Origin: Paenibacillus alginolyticus DSM 5050 = NBRC 15375
GTDB taxonomy: Bacteria; Bacillota; Bacilli; Paenibacillales; NBRC-103111
Direction of reading: 5' to 3'
Assembly: GCF_000422905.1 (NCBI RefSeq)
Contig: NZ_AUGY01000055.1
Span: forward strand, 1 to 54,064
Length of the DNA: 54,064 nt
Positions 38,860 to 46,979 of the stretch are shown here, in pieces. The notes beneath the pieces were generated by a model. It saw only the letters and a list, made by a program, of their open reading frames with translations, searched no databases and was not told the DNA's origin. Position numbers and translations under genes: made by a program. Numbering within the stretch: the stretch's first letter is position 1; each line of letters opens with the position of its first letter.

Positions 38860-40512
38860 ATGAAAAAGAACAAAAAAAAAATGTTCACCATGCTGGTTGC
38901 AACATCATTGATGGGGAGCTTAGTCGTTGCATGCTCATCCAATACCCCGACAGCAGTGAACAGCGCTAGTCCCAAAGCAACGACTGAGGGCACGACTGCT
39001 CCGAGTGGAGCCGCTGTTACTTATCCGCTCAAAGTGGACAAAACATTGACCTACTGGGGCGAAGTAACAGGCAACTTAACAGGTGTAAAAGCAGCTCATG
39101 CGGATGTCCCTTTCTTCCAAGATTGGCAGAAGAAGACAGGCGTCAATTTGAAGTTCAGTGCTCCGCCAACGAATCAAGCTGCACAAACCCTAAATGTCAT
39201 GCTAGCCTCCGGAGAGCTGCCGGATATGATTGAGTTTGATTGGCAGGGTGCATTCCCAGGCGGACCTGAAAAAGCGATCAAAGACGGATACATTCTTAAA
39301 TTAAATGATACCATAGATAAATTTGCTCCGAATTTGAAGAAATACCTCAAGGAGCATCCGGAAGTTGATAAACAAGTAAAAACCGATAATGGCAGCTATT
39401 ATTCTTTCCCTTTCATCCGGGGTGATGATTACCTGCGCGTATTCCAGGGGCCCATTGTACGGAAAGATTGGCTCGATGATCTTGGACTGCCTGTTCCGCA
39501 AACCATCGACGAGTGGTACACAACACTCAAAGCCTTTAAGGAGAAAAAAGGCGCAACGGCTGCCTTCTCTGTCGTAAGTGTTCCTAGACCTTTCAACGAG
39601 TTAGCAAACGGCGCTTTTGCCGGCGCCTTCGGTGTGACGCGTGATTTCTTCATCGACAATGGCACAATTAAGTTTGGTCCAGCTGAAAAAGGCTACAAAG
39701 ATTTCCTGGCTACCTTTCACAAATGGTACGAAGAAGGGCTGATTGATAAAAACTTCGCAACAGCAGATGGCAAAGCCTTAGACGCCAACATGGCCTCAGG
39801 TGCTACAGGTGTGACTGTACAAAATGCCGGTGGCGGCATCGGGAAATGGCAGCCGCTAGTTACAGCCAAAGATCCTAAAGGCGTTCTCATCGGGGCTCCA
39901 TACCCGGTTCTCAAAAAAGGCGACATCGCGATGTACGGCCAAAAGGATCCGGCTAATGCGCCGGGAGGAATGGTGGCCATCACAGCATCTTCCAAAAACA
40001 TTGAAACCGCAGCGAAACTTCTAGACTACGGCTACTCCGAAGAAGGTCACATGTTCTTCAATTTCGGAACAGAGGGCGTATCTTACAAGCTAGAGAACGG
40101 CTACCCCAAATATACGGATCTGCTCATGAAAAATCCGGATAAATTAGCTCCAGCGCAAGCTCTTTCCCTTTATATCCGTGGTAACTACAATGGACCTTTC
40201 GTGCAGGATAAACGTTATATTGAGCAATATCTTGCCTTGCAGTCACAACGTGATGCTGTTTCCACATGGCAGAAAACAGATGTTGATAAACACAAACTAC
40301 CGCCAATTACCGCTACACCGGAAGAAAGCACAGAGCTTGCCAAAATCATGACAGACCTCAATACATTGGTCGATGAAATGACTCTTAAAATAATTTTAGG
40401 AACAGAGCCCGTTGATAGCTTTGATAAATACTTGGATAAATTCAAATCCGTTAAGCTAAGCCGCGCTCTTGAGATTAAAAAGGCATCTTTGGATCGTTAT
40501 TCCAAAAGATAG
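38860..40512 (+). CDS. Solute-binding lipoprotein of a sugar ABC importer (LplA type)
   Basis: A 550-residue extracellular lipoprotein. Very basic start (MKKNKKKM), hydrophobic core, lipobox VVAC at about residues 22-25, and a Thr/Ser/Pro-rich linker; the mature part has the long family-1 binding-protein fold of LplA-like proteins (TYWGEVTG, GELPDMIEFDWQGAFPGGPEKA, VRKDWLDDLGLPVPQTIDEWY). It should capture an oligosaccharide or sugar-like compound and deliver it to the two permeases that follow. No ATPase gene is in the operon, as usual for this group, which share an MsmX-like ATPase. AGGAGG 8 bases before the ATG. Confidence 0.92.
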   Translation: MKKNKKKMFTMLVATSLMGSLVVACSSNTPTAVNSASPKATTEGTTAPSGAAVTYPLKVDKTLTYWGEVTGNLTGVKAAHADVPFFQDWQKKTGVNLKFSAPPTNQAAQTLNVMLASGELPDMIEFDWQGAFPGGPEKAIKDGYILKLNDTIDKFAPNLKKYLKEHPEVDKQVKTDNGSYYSFPFIRGDDYLRVFQGPIVRKDWLDDLGLPVPQTIDEWYTTLKAFKEKKGATAAFSVVSVPRPFNELANGAFAGAFGVTRDFFIDNGTIKFGPAEKGYKDFLATFHKWYEEGLIDKNFATADGKALDANMASGATGVTVQNAGGGIGKWQPLVTAKDPKGVLIGAPYPVLKKGDIAMYGQKDPANAPGGMVAITASSKNIETAAKLLDYGYSEEGHMFFNFGTEGVSYKLENGYPKYTDLLMKNPDKLAPAQALSLYIRGNYNGPFVQDKRYIEQYLALQSQRDAVSTWQKTDVDKHKLPPITATPEESTELAKIMTDLNTLVDEMTLKIILGTEPVDSFDKYLDKFKSVKLSRALEIKKASLDRYSKR

Positions 40513-40584
40513 ATGACGCTTGGGGGAGAGCAGCAGACAGCTCTCCCCGCTTTACTAGAACCCCGTGGCGAAAGGAGAGATATC

Positions 40585-41514
40585 ATGCGTCATGCAGCGG
40601 AAGCCACCTTCCAAAAACGCTTCAAGCGCGATTTTCTACTGAATAAATATTTATATCTGATGATGGTTCCCGTTCTCGCTTACTACTTGGTCTTCCATTA
40701 TGCCCCCATGTATGGTGCCATCATTGCCTTTAAAGAATATACCCCTAACAAGGGTATTCTTGGCAGTGCGTGGGTCGGATTCCAGCACTTCAAGGATTTC
40801 TTCGGCAGCTATTATTTCTGGCGAATCCTCAAAAATACCGTCGTCATTTCCCTATATTCCTTATGCTTTGAATTCCCTGCTCCAATCGCTCTGGCGATTA
40901 TGATTAACGAGCTAGCCAATAAACGCTTTCAACGTTTCGTTCAGACCGTCACTTACATGCCGTATTTTATTTCGCTCATCGTCATTGCCGGGATGGTCAA
41001 AGATTTCACGAACAACGGCGGTTTAATCAATACCTTCTTCACTTATTTTGGTGCTAATGACACCGCCATGCTGCAGAAGCCTGAATTGTTCCGAACGATC
41101 TATATTTTATCTGAAATATGGCAAAAAATTGGCTGGGAATCGATTATTTATTTAGCCGCCCTAATGAGTATTGATCAAGAACAGTACGAAGCGGCGAAAA
41201 TGGACGGCGCCAGCAGGTGGAAGCAAATTTGGCATATCACCTTGCCCGGCATTCTACCGACGATTGCGATTATGTTCATTCTACGCATGGGAAATTTATT
41301 GAACGTAGGGTTTGAGAAAATTATTCTGCTCTATAATCCCAGCACCTACGATACAGCGGACGTTATCTCTTCTTTCGTTTATCGCAAAGGGCTTATCGAA
41401 TTTGGTTGGAGCTACAGCTCCGCTGTTGGTTTGTTCAATTCTGTCATTAATTTAGCCTTACTCATTGCAGCTAACAAACTAAGTAAAAAGATAAGTGAAA
41501 ACAGCTTATGGTGA
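40585..41514 (+). CDS. Sugar ABC permease (LplB type)
   Basis: A 309-residue inner-membrane subunit with six spans. The start at 40585 follows AAAGGAG; the frame is open further upstream but without a site. Seen are FLLNKYLYLMMVPVLAYYLVFHYAPMYG (TM1 region), NTVVISLYSLCFEFPAPIALAIMINE, and the EAA loop that docks the ATPase, EQYEAAKMDGASRWKQIWHITLP (quoted in part: EAAKMDGASRWKQIW). It forms the pore with the next gene product. The downstream permease frame begins after this stop by 16 bases. Confidence 0.92.
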   Translation: MRHAAEATFQKRFKRDFLLNKYLYLMMVPVLAYYLVFHYAPMYGAIIAFKEYTPNKGILGSAWVGFQHFKDFFGSYYFWRILKNTVVISLYSLCFEFPAPIALAIMINELANKRFQRFVQTVTYMPYFISLIVIAGMVKDFTNNGGLINTFFTYFGANDTAMLQKPELFRTIYILSEIWQKIGWESIIYLAALMSIDQEQYEAAKMDGASRWKQIWHITLPGILPTIAIMFILRMGNLLNVGFEKIILLYNPSTYDTADVISSFVYRKGLIEFGWSYSSAVGLFNSVINLALLIAANKLSKKISENSLW

Positions 41515-41530
41515 TGAAGGAGGTGCTGAT

Positions 41531-42406
41531 TTGAGAGCGAGTTATTCGGATCGAATATTCGTTACGTTGATTCATGTCTTATTGCTTATCCTTGTCGTTA
41601 TTACCTTGTATCCGCTCCTCTATGTCACCTTCGCTTCAATCAGCGACGCTGGCCAATTAATTACGCACAAAGGATTTTTATATAAGCCTCTGGGCTTCAG
41701 CATCGAAGCTTACAAAAGCGTATTTCATAATCCTGCTATTCTAAAAGGCTACCAAAACACGCTGTTTATCCTCGTATTTGGAGTCATAACGAACCTAATC
41801 GTAACCTCTTTGGGTGCTTATGTCCTTTCCCGCAAAAATGTCATGTGGAATCGTGTATTCATTTTCATTGTCGTACTTACGATGTTTTTCAACGGTGGAC
41901 TCATCCCTCTCTATCTCGTTGTTAAAGGCGTCGGGCTCATTGACTCTTTATGGGCGACGATATTACCTTTTGCCATTAACACATTTAATTTGATTATCAT
42001 GCGTACAGCCTTCATGGCTGTTCCTGAAAGCTTAGAGGAATCAGCGAAAATGGACGGCGCCAATCATTTTGTGATTCTTTTTCGCATCATCATTCCACTC
42101 TCCATGCCTGTCATCGCCGTGATGATTTTGTACTATGCCGTTGAGAAATGGAATGGTTGGTTCTATGCTTCTATTTTCCTGAGAGAGCGGGATCTGTACC
42201 CGCTTCAGCTCACCATACGCGAAATATTGATTGCGAATAATACGGATTCCATGTCGTCTGGCGCGAATGCGGCCGAGCAATTTCAAATAGGGGAAACGAT
42301 TAAATATGCAACGATCATGGTGGCTTCGGTGCCAATTCTGATCTTATATCCATTCGTGCAAAAGTACTTCGTCAAAGGTGTCATGATTGGCGCCGTCAAA
42401 GGGTAA
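41531..42406 (+). CDS. Sugar ABC permease (LplC type)
   Basis: A 291-residue permease with six spans, partner of the preceding one. The TTG start at 41531 lies 5 bases after AAGGAGGTG; an ATG 36 bases upstream would overlap the previous gene and has no site. Typical parts: HVLLLILVVITLYPLLYVTFASIS (TM1), NTLFILVFGVITNLIVTSLGAYVLSRKN, and the EAA loop ESLEESAKMDGANHFVILFRIIIPLS (quoted in part: ESAKMDGANHFVILF). The end KYFVKGVMIGAVKG is the usual MalG-type tail, the one that is frameshifted in the dead operon at 4.0 kb. Confidence 0.92.
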   Translation: MRASYSDRIFVTLIHVLLLILVVITLYPLLYVTFASISDAGQLITHKGFLYKPLGFSIEAYKSVFHNPAILKGYQNTLFILVFGVITNLIVTSLGAYVLSRKNVMWNRVFIFIVVLTMFFNGGLIPLYLVVKGVGLIDSLWATILPFAINTFNLIIMRTAFMAVPESLEESAKMDGANHFVILFRIIIPLSMPVIAVMILYYAVEKWNGWFYASIFLRERDLYPLQLTIREILIANNTDSMSSGANAAEQFQIGETIKYATIMVASVPILILYPFVQKYFVKGVMIGAVKG

Positions 42407-42412
42407 AAACAA

Positions 42413-42456
42413 ATCGCCGTTCGCCTCTTAAACGAGGTGACGGCGATACGTCTTTT
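42413..42456 (+). terminator. Terminator of the lplABC-like operon
   Basis: ATCGCCGT.CGCCTC TTAAA CGAGGTGACGGCGAT hairpin followed by ACGTCTTTT. Confidence 0.85.
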
Positions 42457-42459
42457 CAG

Positions 42460-42488
42460 CTGAGCGGTCGTTTTAAGACCTCTCAGAC
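42460..42488. other. Second hairpin in the convergent gap
   Basis: CTGAGCGGTC GTTTTAA GACCTCTCAG pairs in nine of ten positions. Its 16-base start GCTGAGCGGTCGTTTT is repeated exactly at 42520-42535, 60 bp further on, inside the next hairpin. Confidence 0.6.
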
Positions 42489-42516
42489 CAGCCGACGAAC
42501 ATTCTGGACGGCCTCA

Positions 42517-42551
42517 CCCGCTGAGCGGTCGTTTTCGGCTCGCTCAGCGGG
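42517..42551 (-). terminator. Hairpin overlapping the CPBP stop codon
   Basis: Perfect 10-bp stem CCCGCTGAGC / GCTCAGCGGG. The stop codon of the CPBP gene (42544-42546) lies inside it. No T-run follows on the minus strand, so termination there is uncertain; the stem could alternatively slow 3' decay. Confidence 0.5.
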
Positions 42552-43359
42552 AAGAGGCCCGTCGTCTTCTTTGATACATCCATAAACCGGCAAGTGCCGT
42601 TAAAACAATGGCGATGACTCCTTCCGGACTAGGCATAGCCACATAACTAAATTCTTCATGCACAAGTACGAACTTTTTAAGAATCAAAGTATCAATGAAG
42701 GCATTTCCTGTAGTGTGCATGAGAACGGCTGGCCAAACGCTTCGAGTCATTAGCAGAATCTCACCATACAGAACCGCCATAATGATCACACCAAGCATCA
42801 TGCGAGGGATATAGGTGATCATGCTCTCCGTCGTATCCACGAATAGAAATAAATAAGGAAAATGCCACATACCCCAAATTAACCCCACGGCAATATGAAC
42901 GATAAAACGGTTATAACCAAGCGTATAAAGCTTTGGAGCCAAATAACCCCTCCATGCAAATTCCTCAAAAATGTTTTTGATGAGGCTGGGTATAAGAGCT
43001 ATGCCCACTGCCGTTACATAGTGAGAAGACATTGGGGAGATGTCCATCCACCCTAAACTTGAACTGATTCCAACAATCACCATTGTCATGAAGGGAAAGA
43101 ACAACAGGCTGAATAGATAGAGAAATATGTTTCCTCTAACTCGAGGGTTAATGCCTAAATCTTTCCACCCATCTCCCATCCAACTGCGCAAAATGACCAT
43201 CGTCAGGAGGGGAGATATAATCCAAATCAACTGTCCCAGACTGCCATTCGCATCCGTTCCGGCCTTCAAATCTACCAGTCGTCCGATCCAGCCGCAGCTT
43301 AACGCAACAAGCGAGAAAATAATCACATTCCTCAGTGTCTTGTTATCCTTCTTTTTCAA
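42544..43359 (-). CDS. CPBP-family intramembrane metalloprotease (CAAX type)
   Basis: A 271-residue membrane protein with about eight spans. The family motifs are EEFAWRGYLAPKL (the EExxxRG motif), WGMWHFPYLF (motif with catalytic His) and a late MHTTGNAFIDTL (HxxxN type). Members cleave or process membrane peptides, or act in bacteriocin self-immunity; no bacteriocin gene is adjacent. The TTG at 43359 (LKKKDNKTLRN) eight bases after GGAG is preferred to a GTG at 43404 that has no site. Single gene, convergent with the ABC operon. Confidence 0.87.
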   Translation of the reverse strand: MKKKDNKTLRNVIIFSLVALSCGWIGRLVDLKAGTDANGSLGQLIWIISPLLTMVILRSWMGDGWKDLGINPRVRGNIFLYLFSLLFFPFMTMVIVGISSSLGWMDISPMSSHYVTAVGIALIPSLIKNIFEEFAWRGYLAPKLYTLGYNRFIVHIAVGLIWGMWHFPYLFLFVDTTESMITYIPRMMLGVIIMAVLYGEILLMTRSVWPAVLMHTTGNAFIDTLILKKFVLVHEEFSYVAMPSPEGVIAIVLTALAGLWMYQRRRRASSR

Positions 43360-43504
43360 TGTCCCAGCTCCTTTTTTATTTTCTGTAGATACTTCCCATA
43401 CCACGCCTTCAAGAAATTGCCCATTCTGAACGAGTTTCTTTAATTTTGCTGTATGCTTCCTTGGCTAGAATCATTACCATTATTTTCTTCTGTCAACAGC
43501 AAAC

Positions 43505-43528
43505 AAGGGAATCCCGAAGGATTCCCTT
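43505..43528 (-). terminator. Terminator of the GH2 gene
   Basis: AAGGGAATCC TTC GGGATTCCCTT on the minus strand, a strong short stem followed by GTTTGC. Confidence 0.75.
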
Positions 43529-43551
43529 ATCTTTTAATCCTTATAAGTCAA

Positions 43552-45309
43552 TTACTTACGATCATTAATAGCTTTAATGATTTCAACAGGGATCTTTGGC
43601 TTTCTATCATATGTTAAAAGTCCGTTAATTTCCTGCTCAACGTCCGTTAATTGCGTGTAGCAATAACCCTGGACAACGCCGGAGTTTAGCAGTGGACGTA
43701 TGACGGCACGCAGCTTTTTCTCATAATCCTCGTCATTATCCGCCCCTGAATATCCCCAGCCCTCCCATTCGCTTTTCTTATAAGCAATACCGCCAAATTC
43801 GGTAACAAGAATCGGCTGATCTTCATAAGGGAAGCCCTCAACAAATAAGCGGCGATTCGATGGCATCGCATGAACAGCTTTATCGTTAGAACTATAGCGC
43901 TCTTCCAGCACATCTTCACGCCACTCATAGTCATGAATGGTGAACAGATCCGTTTTCACAAGCTCCCACCCATCGTTAGACACAACTGGACGCATCGGAT
44001 CTAGCGATTTGGTCAAATGATACATAGTCAGAGCATGCTGCTGCTGCAATTTATCGATTTGAATATTAGGTACTCCCCAGCTCTCATTGAGGGGAACCCA
44101 TGCAATAATTGAAGGATGGTTATAATCGCGCTCGATAGAAGCTATCCACTCATTCGTAAATCGACTAACATACTTCTCTGTATATTCATACGCATTCGCC
44201 GCCTCACTCCAGACGACCAATCCGAGCTTATCGCACCAGTACAGAAATCTTGGATCCTCCAGCTTTTGATGCTTCCGCGCGCCGTTAAAGCCCATAGCTT
44301 TCGTTAACTCAACATCTTGCTTGATCGCTTCATCACTTGGCGGCGTCAAATTGCCATCTGGGAAATATCCTTGATCCAGAACCATTTTCAAAAAATAAGG
44401 GCGGTTGTTCAAGCATAATTTGCCATTTTCGATGGATACTTTGCGCATCCCGAAATAGCTAGTTACCACATCTACAGCTTTATTATCCACCAGCAGCGTA
44501 ATCGTGACATCATATAAATTTGGATGCTCCGGTGTCCACCATGCACCCAGCCCATGATCGTTGAAATCATTCAGACGAATTTTTCTCGCCCCAGAGCTGC
44601 TTCTCATCCCATACGTATCTTCCGAAACGAGTTCTCCATTAAAAGAAATCTCTACTTTCAGCTGTGTCTTGGCATTGGAATCGGAACCTTGGATAAAGAA
44701 TTGGAATTCGACTTGCTTCTCATCGATATCCGGGGTAATTTTCACTTTGTCCAAATACCCCTCGGCAGCTACCGCTTCCATCCAGACGGTTTGCCAGATA
44801 CCTGTCGTTCTTGTATAGAAAATACTTGCGGAATCTGTATGCCAATACTGCTTCCCTCTTGGCAGCGTGACATCTCTGCTATAATCGACTGCTTTGACAA
44901 CCAGCTTGTTCGTTCCAGCTTGAAGCGCATCCGTGATGTCCGCATGGAAAGGGGTATGCCCGCCTTCGTGCTTAGCAACCAGCACGCCATTCACCCAAAC
45001 CGAGGCTTCGTAATCCACCGCTCCAAAGTGAAGCAAAATCCGCTTATTCTGAAAAGCTTCGGGTAAAGTTAGATCTCGGCGGTACCAGACAACATCGTGG
45101 AACTCATTGCTCCCAATGCCACTCAACTTACTTTGAAAGGCGAAGGGCACTTGAATAGTCTTAGATAACTTTCTATTCCCCAAATGCCACTTCTCTTTAC
45201 TACCCACACGGTCATCATCAAATTCAAATTCCCATTCGCCATTCAGGTTGATCCAGCTATCTCTTACAAATTGAGGTCTAGGGTACTCAGCTCGTGGTTG
45301 GTTGGTCAT
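43552..45309 (-). CDS. Glycoside hydrolase family 2 protein
   Basis: A 585-residue cytosolic glycosidase without signal peptide. Domain order is the sugar-binding jelly roll (about 15-180, with NLNGEWEFEFDDD and VWVNGVLVAKHEGGHTPF), an immunoglobulin-like domain (about 185-290) and a TIM barrel (about 300-580). Acid/base Glu409 is in WVPLNESWG and the nucleophile Glu504 in ILVTEFGG. The short length without C-terminal domains is like beta-glucuronidase/beta-galactosidase-like clade members of Paenibacillus, so the substrate is a beta-linked sugar or uronide but cannot be specified. A two-operator promoter precedes it. ATG 45309 with GGAGG nearby. Confidence 0.9.
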   Translation of the reverse strand: MTNQPRAEYPRPQFVRDSWINLNGEWEFEFDDDRVGSKEKWHLGNRKLSKTIQVPFAFQSKLSGIGSNEFHDVVWYRRDLTLPEAFQNKRILLHFGAVDYEASVWVNGVLVAKHEGGHTPFHADITDALQAGTNKLVVKAVDYSRDVTLPRGKQYWHTDSASIFYTRTTGIWQTVWMEAVAAEGYLDKVKITPDIDEKQVEFQFFIQGSDSNAKTQLKVEISFNGELVSEDTYGMRSSSGARKIRLNDFNDHGLGAWWTPEHPNLYDVTITLLVDNKAVDVVTSYFGMRKVSIENGKLCLNNRPYFLKMVLDQGYFPDGNLTPPSDEAIKQDVELTKAMGFNGARKHQKLEDPRFLYWCDKLGLVVWSEAANAYEYTEKYVSRFTNEWIASIERDYNHPSIIAWVPLNESWGVPNIQIDKLQQQHALTMYHLTKSLDPMRPVVSNDGWELVKTDLFTIHDYEWREDVLEERYSSNDKAVHAMPSNRRLFVEGFPYEDQPILVTEFGGIAYKKSEWEGWGYSGADNDEDYEKKLRAVIRPLLNSGVVQGYCYTQLTDVEQEINGLLTYDRKPKIPVEIIKAINDRK

Positions 45310-45342
45310 CAGTAATCATTGCCTCCATATAATTAATTTAAA

Positions 45343-45423
45343 AGTTAACTAAATAACATGAATAACTCTTAGATTATTATCATATCAAGCTCCTATAATG
45401 TCAATACGCGTTATTTAATTAAC
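45343..45423 (-). promoter_or_regulatory. GH2 promoter with paired operators
   Basis: Minus strand: TTGACA (45404-45399), 17 bases, GATAAT (45381-45376). Flanking it are two copies of one near-palindromic element: GTTAACTAAATAAC (45343-45356, between promoter and start codon) and GTTATTTAATTAAC (45410-45423, upstream of -35), 13 of 14 identical when one is inverted and 67 bp apart. TTAGTTAACTAA-like elements are used by ROK-family (XylR/NagC-like) repressors, which is a possibility here. Confidence 0.7.
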
Positions 45424-45435
45424 ATTTAAGTTACA

Positions 45436-45468
45436 CAAAAAAAAGAACACCTCATCTCAGAGGTGTCC
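45436..45468 (-). terminator. Terminator of the 92-aa hypothetical gene
   Basis: GGACACCTC TGAGAT GAGGTGTTC on the minus strand followed by eight T residues. Confidence 0.9.
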
Positions 45469-45488
45469 ATTTCCTTTTTATCACATAG

Positions 45489-45767
45489 TTAATCGATGTA
45501 TCCGGCAAATCCCTTTTTCATTAAATAGTCCATCTCAGCTTCCAAAATGGTATCTACCGCGAGTTCTGTCAATTTCACATCGGGTCTGCTTAGAATATGA
45601 TCGATTAGTTCATCGCTGTCAATATCAACTTCCCCTTTGGCATTTTCTTCTGCTTTGACAATAAAATCCTTCTCATACTTCAATATCAATTGAATTTGCT
45701 TAGGATCAGCCTTCGTTTTGTCTACGATAAATTGTAATAGCTCTTGTTCGTTTAATTGCTCAGTCAT
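45489..45767 (-). CDS. Hypothetical acidic 92-residue protein
   Basis: A small soluble, mostly helical, strongly acidic protein (MTEQLNEQELLQFIVDKTK..., DSDELIDHILSRPDVKLTELAVDTILEAEMDYL). No cysteine, membrane span or known motif. The ATG follows GGAGATGACATC at moderate spacing, and the gene has its own strong terminator and independent position, so it is very likely expressed. I do not recognise its family. Small tandem helix pairs (EELLQFIVDK, ELAVDTILEAE) may indicate a protein-protein interaction module. Confidence 0.6.
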   Translation of the reverse strand: MTEQLNEQELLQFIVDKTKADPKQIQLILKYEKDFIVKAEENAKGEVDIDSDELIDHILSRPDVKLTELAVDTILEAEMDYLMKKGFAGYID

Positions 45768-45845
45768 GTGATGTCATCTCCTAATGGTTGTTTATGACTA
45801 TTGTAGCATAGTTGAAACTGTTTATTTTATACCCTCTTTCGAATT

Positions 45846-46088
45846 TCATTGCAAAAGCGCGAGTATGAACTTGCTAAAAGGTTGAAAAACAAAAGTGATG
45901 AAATCTAAAGGGTTTGGTAGCTTCATATGCAAACTTTGAGCAATGCTCAGAAATGTACCGAGCATTAATAAACAACATACAGTAGCAAATTCTTTATACT
46001 GCCTTTTCTTCATAAGAGATGGAATCTCCAGTATCGCGATAGCTGCAGCGGCCAAAAGTATCGCAGCAATAGTCCACATTTTGATCAT
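45846..46088 (-). CDS. Small two-TM protein at the end of a ger remnant (candidate D subunit)
   Basis: An 80-residue protein with two membrane spans (about residues 4-22, WTIAAILLAAAAIAILEIP; about 36-53, TVCCLLMLGTFLSIAQSL) and a basic loop between them (MKKRQYK). Its ATG overlaps the gerC-like stop (ATGA), so it was the next gene of that germination operon. Many ger operons in Bacillales carry a small two-span D protein with this arrangement, which modulates the receptor. That identification rests on position and topology only. With gerA and most of gerB/gerC gone, its role now is unclear. Confidence 0.55.
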   Translation of the reverse strand: MIKMWTIAAILLAAAAIAILEIPSLMKKRQYKEFATVCCLLMLGTFLSIAQSLHMKLPNPLDFITFVFQPFSKFILALLQ

Positions 46089-46471
46089 TCCTTTGTTTTT
46101 TGTACCAGAGAATCACTTACGGTGCCTAGACGACGAATCTTCACTTGCGTATTCACATGTACAGGTAAGTCTAAGAATTGCTCCTTCCAGTTGTCTTTGT
46201 TTTTATTCCAATATTTAGGGTCGGCACGATAAATCGCTTCACCAAAGCCGAAAATATCCGCATCATATTTTTTTGCTTTTTGAATAGCGGATTCAATAAT
46301 AGCTTCCACCTCTTTTTGCGCTATTTTCTCCAGTTTATCTATGCTTTGAGGATCGATAAGATCAATCTTGCATTGGACTTCCCCCACATCATCCTCAAGA
46401 AAAACATCTAGAAAGATTTGCGGGTTGCCGTTATCCACTCTTCCTCTCATTCTCGTTTTAGATCGCACCAC
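46085..46471 (-). pseudogene. GerC-type germination lipoprotein, C-terminal remnant
   Basis: The last 128 codons or so of a Ger(x)C family protein, the lipoprotein subunit of nutrient germinant receptors in spores. Diagnostic parts are VVRSKTRMRGRVDNGNPQIFLDV and DADIFGFGEAIYRADPKYW, followed by QFLDLPVHVNTQVKIRRLGT. The signal peptide, lipobox and first two domains (about 230-250 residues) are missing. Upstream in another frame is the start of gerB, fused by a deletion at an A8/T8 tract. It cannot be exported or anchored as is. Confidence 0.85.
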
Positions 46472-46847
46472 TTCTACGGCTAAAATGCCATGGAAAAAAA
46501 ATCTCTGCCGCTCGGATTAAGGTTTCCAGTCCGAGACGCACTCCCATGACAACAACTATGGCAAATATAAGATTGATGGATTGAATCGGCGTCTCGGGCA
46601 TGACTTGTGTATTTACAAAATTCCCCATATTAAATAAGACTGTGGCAGCTCCGACAAAAGAAAAGAAAATAAAGAATAGGCATACGATTAACAAATTTAA
46701 GCCAACCCCAATAATAGCGGCGAGCCAGGCATCTTGTTTAGCATCAGCAGCAAGTCCCGATGGAATAACCAAGATTGTAGTCCCAATCGTGTATATCATC
46801 ACAAGTACAGCGAATTGGCGCACGGATATTTTAACGTCATTCAACAT
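46458..46847 (-). pseudogene. GerB-type germination permease, N-terminal remnant
   Basis: The first 118 or so residues of a GerAB/GerKB-type membrane permease (APC superfamily), normally about 365 residues with ten spans. Seen are MLNDVKISVRQFAVLVMIYTIGTTILVIPSGLA, AKQDAWLAAIIGVGLNLLIV and VRLGLETLIRAAEIFFPW, the conserved TM1-TM3 blocks. After AEIFFPW the sequence jumps into the gerC remnant. The junction lies on an eight-base homopolymer (T8 on this strand, 46495-46502); one base less would join both frames into a single fusion. Start ATG at 46847 after GGTGAGGG. Confidence 0.83.
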
Positions 46848-46979
46848 ACGTTCCCTCACCTAGTGATTCCATTTAATGATACTATTCCCATATTCCCATT
46901 AATCATTTACAAGATATGGATTTTCTAATTGTTTCTCATTGTGATTAGCATTAAAGTAGAGTTAAAAAGGGGGGATTGT

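Noticed and set aside
44524..45066. 180-codon plus-strand frame opposite the GH2 gene
   Set aside because: Antisense shadow of a gene with intact catalytic residues.
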